Counted from the stretch's first letter, positions 13,501 through 20,749 are shown. The stretch is 64,000 nt of DNA from Aquificaceae bacterium (GCA_026981975.1 JALSHV010000008.1:18511-82510), one strand, 5' to 3'. The notes: generated from the letters alone by a model not told the origin. Numbers and translations are program-made.

Positions 13501-14003
13501 TTATAACGGGGGAACTGATCTTGGAGCTCCCGAATTTCAGTTGGAAGGAAGAAGTAGTTGTGGATACAGTAGAACACGGTTTTGATCTCATTTATCCTAC
13601 TTTTTTCCCTTTGGGAGAAGATTTCTTGAAAATTACCGCAAAGAAATTAAGAAAGGTTCCCCAAAAACCCCTCTTTACACAAGGAACTCTAATACAAGAA
13701 ATGAAGAAACGTGGTTTGGGCAGACCTTCCACTTACGCTCATATAGTTCAAACTCTTTTAGAAAGAGGTTATGTAAAGGAAGTAAAGGGAAAACTGATTC
13801 CAACTAAAAGAGGTATTGAAATATACAAATACCTTGCACAGAACTACGGTGAATACGTAAGCGAAGAGCTTACAAGGAAATTAGAGGAGGCAATGGATAA
13901 GATAGAAAGAGGAGAGCTTGATTATCTTCAACCGCTCAGAGAGATATACGGTATAAAGAATATACTGTCAGAAGACACACTCGGGGAACCATACCATGGG
14001 TGA
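10527..14003 (+). CDS. rgy: reverse gyrase
   Basis: Introduces positive supercoils into DNA; the hallmark enzyme of hyperthermophiles. The 1158-residue protein has the full architecture: an N-terminal zinc finger (C10, C13, C28, C31), a helicase-like domain with Walker A PTGVGKTT (99-106) and DDID box (195-198), then a type IA topoisomerase domain with the Toprim acidic triad region (ATDPDAEGEKIA) and the active-site tyrosine near residue 901 in LITYHRTDSIRVSEAGR. It is one intact polypeptide. Ten bases separate it from the ABC permease gene. The length matches Aquificales reverse gyrases. Confidence 0.98.
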   Translation: MDLLIIRRGCPNCGESIDDTRLTEGFPCNRCIQDTGKDICEYLEKVKKLKGFKSFCEVEKKLNSFENFFEKSIGSKPWSLQKLWAKRALKGKSFAVIAPTGVGKTTFGFIFSLFTKPKSILLFPTRLLAIQADKKLKELSGKLSLKKEILLYKPSKKIREKFLNGDFDILCGTNMFLHKNFEHLLKFKFSFLFIDDIDSFLKSSKNIENLFKLLGFEEKDIKLALKEKKNLQEQEKLARLREKKRETVLIVSSATAKPKGGRIKLFKNLLGFDVQKANLTLRNIVDVANPVKNLEEALYLSSDLIKQLGKGGLVFLSVFYKKEKVKEVVQFYREKGIKTVSYLEHKPAELNRILAEGNFDVAVGISHLSNPLVRGVDLPHIIRYALFLDIPKHIFPVDFNVQPSRLHSLLLTVFNLLEKEDRLKAVSYIKYLRKYLTLKEEQLDRYPRIKEKVFEIGNFLKEKLEDREFLRKIENSEDVSLKKIDNQLCIVVADAATYIQASGRTSRFTAGGMTKGLSVLFYEDVKAFNSLKKRLSAYFMQTEVEFKDLKDIELTSLLKEIDRDRNKALAFIEKKNIESVKDLFRTALIVVESPVKAKTIAGFFGKPQIRLIKDLPVYEVPLENKLLMITASMGHLFDIVTDKGFFGILDNNGKYVPLYDTIKRCKSTGLQHTELSYLRRKCPDSVEDKINTVEALKEVAHESDEIFIATDPDAEGEKIAYDLFLMLKPFNSDIKRAEFHEVTPKAFRKALKEYRQIDKNLVKAQIVRRILDRWVGFSLSRILWKIFGKNWLSAGRVQTPVLGWIIQRYKESRLKKGEILLQINNIPFKIQIEDIKLCQKVYAEIKEDRLKLIKGSQKLKNPLPPYSTDTILEEAGEKLHFSADKTMSLLQHLFESGLITYHRTDSIRVSEAGRYTVARSYIVNKFGEEYFYPRLWEEKGTHECIRPTRPLDPTDLSFMITAELIDLEEEALKLYELIFKRFMASQMRPAKVITGELILELPNFSWKEEVVVDTVEHGFDLIYPTFFPLGEDFLKITAKKLRKVPQKPLFTQGTLIQEMKKRGLGRPSTYAHIVQTLLERGYVKEVKGKLIPTKRGIEIYKYLAQNYGEYVSEELTRKLEEAMDKIERGELDYLQPLREIYGIKNILSEDTLGEPYHG

Positions 14004-14091
14004 CATAGTGGCTCTTATAATCTTATTAATTCTCCTGCACGGTGTTCTGATCGCTTACATAAAGTTCATGAGCGGAAGACCTAATAATTAA
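13996..14091 (+). CDS. possible 31-residue single-span membrane peptide
   Basis: An ATG at 13996 overlaps the reverse gyrase stop by 8 nt and opens a 31-codon frame ending in TAA at 14089-14091. The peptide is one hydrophobic helix (about residues 4-22: IVALIILLILLHGVLIAY) followed by a short basic tail KFMSGRPNN, the pattern of genuine small membrane proteins. There is a weak GGGG upstream of the ATG. No family recognised. Translation would depend on coupling to reverse gyrase. A chance frame cannot be excluded. Confidence 0.4.
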   Translation: MGDIVALIILLILLHGVLIAYIKFMSGRPNN

Positions 14092-14093
14092 AA

Positions 14094-14122
14094 TTGAGAT
14101 TGAATGTAATTTTTTATATAAT
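14094..14122 (+). promoter_or_regulatory. sigma-70-type promoter for the FMN-protein operon
   Basis: TTGAGA (14094-14099), a 17-bp spacer, then TATAAT (14117-14122). This is the cleanest housekeeping promoter in the window. The ATG of the next gene begins 9 nt after the -10 box with no Shine-Dalgarno sequence, so transcription should start at or within 2-3 nt of the start codon. Confidence 0.7.
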
Positions 14123-14131
14123 GTTTCCACT

Positions 14132-14665
14132 ATGAGAGTTGTTTTTCTCTTAATCTCTTTACTAGCTATTTTTTCCTCTTCCGATGCCAAAAGATTCTAT
14201 AAGCCGGAAGAAGTCCTCGGCAAACTGTTTCCGGGTGCTAAGGTGCAAATCAGGAATATAATCCTTACAAAGGATCAGAAACGGAACGTGGAAAAGTTGG
14301 GGAGAATAACCTTAGATTCAAGATTCGTTTCCTTTTACATTGTAAGGAAAGGAAGAAAGATTATCGCTTACGGTTACGTGGACACTCACAGGGTGAGAAC
14401 AAGAAGTGAAAGTGTTCTTTTTGTAATAAACCCTTCAGGTAGTTTAGAACTTGTAGAGGTGTTGGCTTTTAACGAACCTTTGGAATACATGGCGGACAAA
14501 AGTTGGCTCGTGTTGTTTAAAGGGAAAAATCTACTTAAGGATAAAATACGTCTCAAAAGAGATATACCCAACATTACTGGAGCTACTCTTACAGCAAGGG
14601 TAATTACAAAAGCCGCCCGAAAGGCTCTTGCTCTGTGGTATGTTCTTTTCGGGAGCAAAAAATGA
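14132..14665 (+). CDS. exported FMN-binding-domain protein
   Basis: A 177-residue protein with an N-terminal signal peptide (hydrophobic VVFLLISLLAIFSSSDA, cleavage likely near residue 19) and a C-terminal FMN_bind-type motif ITGATLT near residues 147-153. In RnfG, NqrC and related proteins this S/T-GAT-x-T motif carries FMN attached by phosphoester to the last Thr, installed by ApbE. It should therefore act as a periplasmic electron carrier or reductase subunit. It overlaps the next gene, an 8-TM membrane protein, by 4 nt (ATGA), so the two probably form one complex. The FMN attachment is inferred from the motif; no apbE lies in the window. Confidence 0.75.
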   Translation: MRVVFLLISLLAIFSSSDAKRFYKPEEVLGKLFPGAKVQIRNIILTKDQKRNVEKLGRITLDSRFVSFYIVRKGRKIIAYGYVDTHRVRTRSESVLFVINPSGSLELVEVLAFNEPLEYMADKSWLVLFKGKNLLKDKIRLKRDIPNITGATLTARVITKAARKALALWYVLFGSKK

Positions 14666-15594
14666 GGTTTTTTATCACTTCTAATATAAAGAATAATCCT
14701 GCTCTTAGAATTTTGATTTTAGCAATCCTGACAGGTTGTTTGCTCTACTGGATAGGAAACTGGTTCTTTTATCACTCTAAATTCGGGCTTTCGTATAACA
14801 AGATGTTTTTATACTTCTTCTCCGATCCCTCCTTCCCTGAACCCTTACCTATTTCCCAACTTTTTGAAGATATTCACATAAGTATGTTTATGGTTATTGT
14901 CCTTTGCACCCTTTTGTCCTCCCTTTTCCTTCAAAGTCAAAAAAACAAATTTCAACAAACAGTGTTAATATTAACTCTTTTTGGAACAGGTATTACAGAA
15001 GTTCTCCTATCCCTTGTAATTTACTTTATATCTCCTGTTTTTATATACGCAAAGATATTTGCGTTTTTGTTCTTTCAAATAACCTTTCTTTTGATATTCA
15101 TTATTACTTTAAGGTTTTACCTCTTAGGAAAAGGAGAAACCTACACAGAAAAATCTCTTTTATATACAGTTGTTTTACTCTTTTCCACATCAGCGGTTTT
15201 GTTTACTTTTTTGAGTTTTTTTTTATTCATCTCTAAGGTAGGAATAACCCCTCAAAGCATATCAGAGTATTACTTGGGAAATCCAACCAAGTTTATGAAA
15301 CCGAAAAGTTTATCAACTCTATTGGAATCTACAGTTCCCCATCTGCTCGTAATGAGTGTTTTTATATTTACACTGATCCATTTTATTCTCTTCACTACTT
15401 TTAAAGGGAAGCTTTTGAGTGGAATTTTACTCTTTTCCTGTGCATTTTTTGAAAGCACAAGCGGTCTTTTCATAAGATTAGGTGTAGAACCTTTTAGCTA
15501 TATAAAACTTATTTCCTTCATAGGTTTCTGTGTAGGAGTGCTTTTCCTTTCCTTTAAAGTTATAATTTCCGTCGGAAGCAGTATAAAATCTTAA
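14662..15594 (+). CDS. 8-TM membrane protein paired with the FMN-binding protein
   Basis: The frame is open from 14635, but the ATG at 14662 (310 residues) makes a 4-nt ATGA overlap with the preceding stop and is preferred. About eight hydrophobic helices are visible (for example RILILAILTGCLLYWIGNWF, LLVMSVFIFTLIHFILF, LISFIGFCVGVLFLSF). A few His residues fall at helix ends or within helices (EDIHISMF; PHLLVMSV; TLIHFILF), which might ligate heme, but the pattern is not one I recognise. No family assigned. Its position suggests it anchors or supplies electrons to the flavoprotein. Confidence 0.65.
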   Translation: MRFFITSNIKNNPALRILILAILTGCLLYWIGNWFFYHSKFGLSYNKMFLYFFSDPSFPEPLPISQLFEDIHISMFMVIVLCTLLSSLFLQSQKNKFQQTVLILTLFGTGITEVLLSLVIYFISPVFIYAKIFAFLFFQITFLLIFIITLRFYLLGKGETYTEKSLLYTVVLLFSTSAVLFTFLSFFLFISKVGITPQSISEYYLGNPTKFMKPKSLSTLLESTVPHLLVMSVFIFTLIHFILFTTFKGKLLSGILLFSCAFFESTSGLFIRLGVEPFSYIKLISFIGFCVGVLFLSFKVIISVGSSIKS

Positions 15595-15601
15595 TATACA
15601 A

Positions 15602-15685
15602 GGGGGTATGGCGGAACTGGCAGACGCAGCGGACTTAAAATCCGCGGGCCTTCGGGCCGTCCGGGTTCGACTCCCGGTACCCCCA
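15602..15685 (+). tRNA. tRNA-Leu (anticodon TAA)
   Basis: Acceptor stem GGGGGTA (15602-15608) pairs with TACCCCC (15678-15684), followed by discriminator A. The anticodon loop CTTAAAA gives TAA. A long variable arm (CGGGCCTTCGGGCCGT region) confirms a class II tRNA, and GGGTTCGACTCCC is the T arm. The CCA end is not encoded. It lies 7 nt after the membrane protein gene and 8 nt before trm1, so is probably part of a longer transcript. Confidence 0.97.
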
Positions 15686-15693
15686 TTGAAAAC

Positions 15694-16866
15694 ATGATCA
15701 GGATATCAGAAGGGAAAGCACAGATACTAATACCTGAAATAAGAGATATCGCTTCTTCCGATATGCCTGTTTTTTACAACCCGCACATGAAAATCAACAG
15801 AGATCTTGCGGTGCTTGCTCTTCAGTATCAGTGCGAAAGACTGGGGCGAAGATTGATGGTTGCCGATCCTATGTCCGCAAGTGGAGTAAGAGCTTTGAGA
15901 TTTCTGAAGGAAACTTCTTGCATTGAAAAAGTCTTTGTAAACGATATTGATAGCCAAGCTGTTAATATTATAAAGAAGAACTTTGAAATTAACGGTATTC
16001 CTCCAGATAAATACGAAATACACGAAGAAGATGCCAATGCCTTTTTACGGAGAAAATGGGGTTTCGGATTTGATTATGTTGACTTAGATCCTTTCGGTTC
16101 ACCTGTTCCTTTTATAGAATCAGTAGCCCTTAGCATGAAAAGGGGAGCAATTGCTGGTATTACTGCTACAGATACAGCACCTCTTTCTGGAACATATCCG
16201 GCAACATGTAAACGAAGATACGGTTCTTTTCCTCTCCGCAATGAATTCAAACATGAGGTGGGTATAAGAATTCTTATTAAGAAAGTTATAGAGCTGTCCG
16301 CTCAATACGATATAGCAATGGTGCCTTTGTTTGCTTATTCTCATTTACACTACTTTAAACTTTTCCTTAGGAAGGAAAGAGGAGCAAAGATCGTAGATTC
16401 CCTTCTTAAAAAGATAGGTTTTGTTCTATACTGTTTTAACTGTTTGAACAGAGTGGTGGAAACTGATCATTTCAAGCTCAGGGAAACCTGCCCAATTTGT
16501 AGGAGTAGATTCTCCATAGGAGGTCCCATGTGGATAGGTGAACTGTGGGATAGGGAATTCACTCAATATCTGTGCGTAGAAGCTGAAAAAAGAGAAGAAA
16601 TAAACAGAGAAACTAAAAAGATTTTATCCCTGATAAAGGAGGAAATGAGAGTTCCTACGCTTGGATTTTATACTCTTTCTAAGCTATCTCAAAAACTGCA
16701 CATTCCTCAGCAACCACCCATAAAAAAAGCGGTTGAGTTTTTCCAAGGAGTGCGAACTCACTTTGAGGGAGATGGATTCCGAACCCTTCTATCCCATGAG
16801 GAAATTTTAAATCTTTCTGAAAAACTTAAACTGATTTTGGAGGTGGGAAATGAAACTTCTTCTTAG
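15694..16866 (+). CDS. trm1: tRNA (guanine26-N2)-dimethyltransferase Trm1
   Basis: Methylates G26 of tRNA to m2,2G using S-adenosylmethionine. Trm1 is common in archaea and eukaryotes and rare in bacteria; the Aquifex aeolicus enzyme is a known exception and also modifies G27. The 390-residue product shows the SAM-binding core (MVADPMSASGVRALRFL), the catalytic DLDPFGSPVPFIESV motif near residue 130, and a C-terminal zinc motif with CFNC and CPIC pairs near residues 248-270. It sits directly after tRNA-Leu and overlaps the next gene by 17 nt. Confidence 0.96.
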   Translation: MIRISEGKAQILIPEIRDIASSDMPVFYNPHMKINRDLAVLALQYQCERLGRRLMVADPMSASGVRALRFLKETSCIEKVFVNDIDSQAVNIIKKNFEINGIPPDKYEIHEEDANAFLRRKWGFGFDYVDLDPFGSPVPFIESVALSMKRGAIAGITATDTAPLSGTYPATCKRRYGSFPLRNEFKHEVGIRILIKKVIELSAQYDIAMVPLFAYSHLHYFKLFLRKERGAKIVDSLLKKIGFVLYCFNCLNRVVETDHFKLRETCPICRSRFSIGGPMWIGELWDREFTQYLCVEAEKREEINRETKKILSLIKEEMRVPTLGFYTLSKLSQKLHIPQQPPIKKAVEFFQGVRTHFEGDGFRTLLSHEEILNLSEKLKLILEVGNETSS

Positions 16867-17293
16867 CTTGTTTGTCCTTCTGGAATTAGCAAAGGCACAG
16901 GATATTTTGGAAAAGGGTTATCAAGTTTACAAGAAAAACTGTGCCTCTTGTCATTTATTAAGTGTTCCACCAGAAAAAATGATGAAGATAAGAGAAGCAA
17001 TAAAGTCAGGAAGCAAACCACCCATTAAAGCTCCTCCACTTGAAGAAGTATCAGCACGTGTTAAAAAGTTTTATCCTAAGGAAAAGGATTTCGTTGAATT
17101 TGTGGTGGACTATATAACAGAACCTTCTCAAGATAAAGGGGTGTGTTTACCTATGGCTTATAAAGTGTTCGGAGTTATGCCTCCGGTGGGTAAAACCATG
17201 AGTAAAGAAGATAAAGAAGCAGTAGCTCTGTGGCTTTACAGGAATTTCCACTACACATGGGAAGAGTTTATAGAAAAACACCCTCATCACTAA
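16850..17293 (+). CDS. exported monoheme c-type cytochrome
   Basis: 147 residues with a signal peptide (LLLSLFVLLELAKAQ) and one heme c attachment motif CASCH near residue 34. Candidate axial Met ligands lie in the C-terminal third (LPMAYKVFGVMPPVGKTM). It is therefore a periplasmic electron carrier, of class I type by motif order, though the region between heme and Met is not close to any cytochrome subfamily I recognise. The ATG is preceded by GGAGGTGGGA and lies inside the end of trm1. tRNA-Val follows on the other strand. Confidence 0.85.
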   Translation: MKLLLSLFVLLELAKAQDILEKGYQVYKKNCASCHLLSVPPEKMMKIREAIKSGSKPPIKAPPLEEVSARVKKFYPKEKDFVEFVVDYITEPSQDKGVCLPMAYKVFGVMPPVGKTMSKEDKEAVALWLYRNFHYTWEEFIEKHPHH

Positions 17294-17294
17294 A

Positions 17295-17370
17295 TGGTAG
17301 GCGCGGGGGGACTTGAACCCCCGACCTCCTGCGTGTCGGGCAGGCGCTCTCCCGACTGAGCTACGCGCCT
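17295..17370 (-). tRNA. tRNA-Val (anticodon GAC)
   Basis: Reading the minus strand, acceptor AGGCGCG pairs with CGCGCCT, then discriminator A and an encoded CCA (17297-17295). The anticodon arm CCTGC/GCAGG encloses the loop CCGACAC, giving GAC. The T arm GGGGGTTCAAGTCCCCC is clear. Unlike the Leu and Ser tRNAs in this window, CCA is encoded. It lies between the cytochrome gene and an unknown minus-strand gene. The 48 bases after it hold a T-run at 17411-17419 on the plus strand but no strong hairpin. Confidence 0.97.
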
Positions 17371-17418
17371 TGAATTAGATTATTGTCCAGAACCCTTTAG
17401 CAGTCAAGAGCTTTTTTT

Positions 17419-17937
17419 TTATTCATTAACCACAGCGGCGGTTGTTGCACTCTTTAGTTGAACAAATTCGGTAACTACACTGTAAGAATCCCTAAGAGTG
17501 TAAAAAGCATCAAGTAAGTTTTTCTCAAAATTTCGCTCCATACTCTTTATCACGTAATCTATGTCTCTCATTTTTATTAAAGCTAACCCGGACCATTTTT
17601 CTTTTATCATGCCCACAGTTACGTTAAAGCGATTGAAAAAACTCAGGATATTCTCCTTATTGAACTTAGCCCCGCCGTCTATTAGAAGAACATCACTTCC
17701 CCTTAGTTTTCTAAGTCCTCTGTAAGCAGCAAAAACAGGGTTATCCCTTAAACTGTTTATCAAACACAGATCTGGAAATCTATCAAAGATATCTTTAAAC
17801 TGAGAGCTTATAGAGGCGTAAATACTATCCACACCGACAGTTTTTTTAAGGATTTTAATATTATTTTCTAATTCTTGATACAATTTGTCTTTACCCTCTT
17901 CAAGCAAATCCGAATAGAACAGAAGAAGTGTTTTCAT
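17419..17937 (-). CDS. uncharacterised 172-residue protein
   Basis: The frame is open to 17955, but the ATG at 17937 (MKTLLLFYSD) is preferred; a TACAAT lies 6 nt upstream and no Shine-Dalgarno sequence is seen. The product is soluble, with alternating alpha/beta character and a segment RGLRKLRGSDVLLIDGG that loosely resembles the core strand and loop of nucleotide-sugar or MobA-like transferases. The usual acidic metal motif is not convincing, so no function is assigned. It is divergent from waaA with 33 nt between starts, so the two might share regulation. Confidence 0.6.
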   Translation of the reverse strand: MKTLLLFYSDLLEEGKDKLYQELENNIKILKKTVGVDSIYASISSQFKDIFDRFPDLCLINSLRDNPVFAAYRGLRKLRGSDVLLIDGGAKFNKENILSFFNRFNVTVGMIKEKWSGLALIKMRDIDYVIKSMERNFEKNLLDAFYTLRDSYSVVTEFVQLKSATTAAVVNE

Positions 17938-17970
17938 ACTATAATTGTAAAGCAATTTCGGATACGTTTC

Positions 17971-19062
17971 ATGGACTTTGATCTTAAAAGACGTTTACTT
18001 TTAAAAGTTTCTCCTCCAAGCGAAACAGATTCTACACTTTGGATACACTGTGCAAGTGTGGGAGAGTTTAACACAGTTAAGCCTGTATTAAGGGAACTGA
18101 TTAAAGAGTTTTCCATAGTTCTCACTTATTTCTCTCCGAGAGCAAAGAAGTATATTGAAGCTGTGGAAGGATTTTACAACTGGTCTTTACCTCTCCCGCT
18201 GGATATCCCTTTCCTTATAAGAAGATTTGAAAATATTTTCAACCCCAAGGCTCTTGTAATTGTGGAAAGAGAGCTTTGGTTTTCCCTTATCAGATTTACA
18301 AGATGCAAAAAGATTCTTATAAACGCTTACGCTAAGGGCAACTTTATAGAGCGTTTGCTAATTCCGAAATATTCCCTTATACTGGCTAGAACAGAAAAAG
18401 ATAAGGAAGTATTTCTAAAAGAGGGAGCAAAAAAAGTAAAAGTCTGCGGAAATCTAAAATTAGTTCAAGAAGAATTCCCAAGATTAGGAAAAAGGAAAAT
18501 TAATGTTCAAGGTAAGATTTTAGTGGCTGGTAGCACTCACAAAGGTGAAGAGGAAAAAATATTAAGAATTTTCAAGGTTTTGAGAAAGGAAATCCCTTTG
18601 AAACTTGTAATAGCTCCAAGACATATAAGTAGAGCGGAAGAAGTGCTTAATATATCACGAAAAATGGGGTTCAGAAGCGCACTCAGGACATCTTATCAAC
18701 AAGACTGGGAAGTTCTTGTATTGGATACCCTTGGGGAATTAAAGGATTTTTACCACTTAGCAGATGTTACCTTTGTAGGAGGAACCCTTATACCCTTGGG
18801 AGGACACAACCTATTGGAACCTGCATTTTTTGGAAAACCTGTTATTTTCGGAACTTACACAAGTAAAGTTAAAGATATTGAAGAGTTACTCATAAAAAAA
18901 GGTTACGGTTTTAAAATAAGATCCGAAGAGGAATTTACAAAAGTCGCACTCTATCTTTTAAAAAAAGGATTTAAACCTTCTGAAGATTTCACCGAACTTG
19001 CTCACAGAGTAAAAGAGTGCTACCTTTGGAACATTTTTTCAGAGCTTAAACAGCTTCCTTAG
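17971..19062 (+). CDS. waaA: Kdo transferase WaaA
   Basis: Adds 3-deoxy-D-manno-octulosonic acid from CMP-Kdo to lipid A precursor at the inner membrane. GT30/GT-B fold: the acceptor-side ASVGEFNT motif near residue 30, VVERELW, and the C-terminal donor-site stretch FVGGTLIPLGGHNLLEP near residue 270. I chose ATG 17971 (363 residues) because the Aquifex WaaA, about 350 residues, starts at the same point. Many homologues have an N-terminal membrane helix; this thermophile form lacks one. The 3' end overlaps a convergent gene by 24 bp. Confidence 0.95.
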   Translation: MDFDLKRRLLLKVSPPSETDSTLWIHCASVGEFNTVKPVLRELIKEFSIVLTYFSPRAKKYIEAVEGFYNWSLPLPLDIPFLIRRFENIFNPKALVIVERELWFSLIRFTRCKKILINAYAKGNFIERLLIPKYSLILARTEKDKEVFLKEGAKKVKVCGNLKLVQEEFPRLGKRKINVQGKILVAGSTHKGEEEKILRIFKVLRKEIPLKLVIAPRHISRAEEVLNISRKMGFRSALRTSYQQDWEVLVLDTLGELKDFYHLADVTFVGGTLIPLGGHNLLEPAFFGKPVIFGTYTSKVKDIEELLIKKGYGFKIRSEEEFTKVALYLLKKGFKPSEDFTELAHRVKECYLWNIFSELKQLP

Positions 19063-19434
19063 GAGTTCTTCAATTTCTTCTCTTGTTTGACGAAAAGAGT
19101 CCAATGAATCTGAAGGACAATCTACGAACCAACTCTCCCTTCTTTTATGGGATAGAACAAAATCACACTGTTTTCGTGCGGAGTCACCTATGGTAATCAG
19201 TATATCTATATTTTCATAAGGTATTTTATTTAAAGGTTTAGGATAAAGTTTCCTAAGGGGATATCCCTTTTCCTGAAGAACTTTAAAAGTAAGAGGATTC
19301 ACTTCCTTTTTCGGTTCTACACCTGCTGAAAACACTTCGGCGTTGAGAGAAAGTTCTTTTACAATTTTCCGTGTTATAGATTCCGCTATTATGCTCCTGA
19401 TAGCGTTACCTTTGCTGATAAAGGCTATTTTCAT
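19039..19434 (-). CDS. low-molecular-weight phosphatase/ArsC-fold protein lacking the catalytic Cys
   Basis: 131 residues with the LMW protein-tyrosine-phosphatase/ArsC fold: the phosphate loop reads FISKGNAIRS where active enzymes have C-x5-R-S. The position of the nucleophile (residue 7) is Ser, encoded AGC, while the loop's Gly, Asn, Arg and Ser are kept. Tyrosine phosphatase or arsenate reductase activity by the normal mechanism is therefore unlikely; it may bind phospho-ligands instead. It overlaps mqnC by 4 nt (ATGA) at its start and convergent waaA at its end. Family membership is clear; function is not. Confidence 0.7.
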   Translation of the reverse strand: MKIAFISKGNAIRSIIAESITRKIVKELSLNAEVFSAGVEPKKEVNPLTFKVLQEKGYPLRKLYPKPLNKIPYENIDILITIGDSARKQCDFVLSHKRRESWFVDCPSDSLDSFRQTREEIEELLRKLFKL

Positions 19435-20516
19435 GAAAAGTATTTTATCACCCTGTAGTAAGTATCCCTTTGAGCAGGTATAAAACCCGCTCCTTTGATA
19501 GCGGATACTATTTCTTCAACTTTCGGAATGCTAACTTTAAATCCTGTAGAGGAAATTACGTTTTCTTCTATCATAACAGATCCTATATCGTTTGCTCCAA
19601 AGTGAAGGGCTACTGTTCCTATTGACATAGTTTGAGTAACATGGGAGCTCTGTATATTTTTAAAGTTGTCCAAGTAAATCCTTGAAAGTGCTAGAACTTT
19701 GAGATAATAAGAGGGACTCGCTGTATCCAAATGATCAAGAGCTGTGTTGCCTTTTTGGAAGGTCCAAGGAATGAAAGCTGTAAAGCCTCCTGTTTTATCC
19801 TGAATAGATCTGATTCTATCCAAGTGTTCTACTATATGTTCTCCTTTTTCCAAGTGTCCAAACATCATAGTAGCTGTAGTAGGAATACCTAATTCATGAG
19901 CTGTTAGATGAACTTCTTCCCACTCTTCAACACTACACTTTGCGGGAGAAATTCTTTTTCTTATTTCCTGTGACAGTATTTCAGCTCCGCCTCCTGGAAT
20001 AGAAGATAATCCTGCTTCTTTCAATCTAAGGATAACTTCCCTTATACTGAGATTTTCCCTTTTAGCAATATAAACTATTTCAGGTGCAGAGAAAGAATGA
20101 ATTTGAATTTGGGGAAACTTCTCCTTAACAGAAGCAATCATCTCCTCGTAGAAACTTAAAGGCAAATCCGGGTTTAAGCCTCCTTGCATCAGGAGAGTAG
20201 TTCCTCCCCAATTAACCAACTCCTTTACCTTTTCAAGGAGTTCTTCCTTTTTAAGGAGAAAAGCGTCTTTATCTGATTTATTTCTGTAGAAAGCACAGAA
20301 CTTGCACTGAGACACACATATATTTGTGTAATTAACGTTTCTATCTATAACAAAGGTAACCATATTTTCTGGATTCTTTTCTCTTCTGATAAAATCCGCA
20401 AGTATGCCAAGTGTTAGTATATCCTTCTTCAGAAGGTAAAGGGCTTCTTCTGCGGTTATTCTTTTCCCTTCAAAGATTTTATCCTTGATTTTTTCCAAGG
20501 AAATATTTCCCGTCAT
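19431..20516 (-). CDS. mqnC: cyclic dehypoxanthinyl futalosine synthase
   Basis: Radical SAM enzyme of the futalosine menaquinone pathway; cyclises dehypoxanthinyl futalosine. The 361-residue product has the 4Fe-4S cluster motif C67-x3-C71-x2-C74 (ICVSQCKFCAFYR) and the family segments LMQGGLNPDLP and GGGAEIL. MqnE, the other radical SAM enzyme in the pathway, is similar, but the motif context and length fit MqnC. The start overlaps the upstream small gene by 4 nt. This pathway is what Aquificales use for (methio)menaquinone. Confidence 0.92.
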   Translation of the reverse strand: MTGNISLEKIKDKIFEGKRITAEEALYLLKKDILTLGILADFIRREKNPENMVTFVIDRNVNYTNICVSQCKFCAFYRNKSDKDAFLLKKEELLEKVKELVNWGGTTLLMQGGLNPDLPLSFYEEMIASVKEKFPQIQIHSFSAPEIVYIAKRENLSIREVILRLKEAGLSSIPGGGAEILSQEIRKRISPAKCSVEEWEEVHLTAHELGIPTTATMMFGHLEKGEHIVEHLDRIRSIQDKTGGFTAFIPWTFQKGNTALDHLDTASPSYYLKVLALSRIYLDNFKNIQSSHVTQTMSIGTVALHFGANDIGSVMIEENVISSTGFKVSIPKVEEIVSAIKGAGFIPAQRDTYYRVIKYFS

Positions 20517-20749
20517 CTTCCCAACTGTCTGCAGATTCTCAAATGAACATATAAAAGTTCTCCAGACAGTCCATCTGTTGACAGTTTTCTTACAGCATTA
20601 CAACATTCTTTTACCACTTTATCCTCTTCTAATGATGGAATGCCCTTGAAGGTGTATTTATTTAAAACCTTAGAGCAGTCTATTACCCTTTCACCTGTAT
20701 TGATAAGTCCTGTATAGACAAGTGATAATAGTATAAAGCTCAATGCCAT
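20513..20749 (-). CDS. small exported Cys-containing protein
   Basis: 78 residues beginning with a signal-like hydrophobic stretch (ALSFILLSLVYTGLIN). The mature part has four cysteines (DCSKV, KECCNAV, RICRQLG) and no recognisable domain. It overlaps the genes on both sides by 4-10 nt, so is translated as part of the run. Co-location with mqnC does not by itself imply a quinone role. Function unknown. Confidence 0.6.
   Translation of the reverse strand: MALSFILLSLVYTGLINTGERVIDCSKVLNKYTFKGIPSLEEDKVVKECCNAVRKLSTDGLSGELLYVHLRICRQLGR

Noticed and set aside
15194..15240. Frameshift suspicion in the 8-TM gene because of a long T-run
   Set aside because: The frame continues smoothly through hydrophobic helices on both sides, with no shift in another frame.
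17400..17425. Intrinsic terminator at the T-run near 17411
   Set aside because: Nine T's are present, but the preceding sequence forms only a 3-bp stem, so the structure is too weak to call.
19039..19434. Working arsenate reductase or tyrosine phosphatase
   Set aside because: The nucleophilic Cys is Ser (AGC at codon 7), so the name would mislead.
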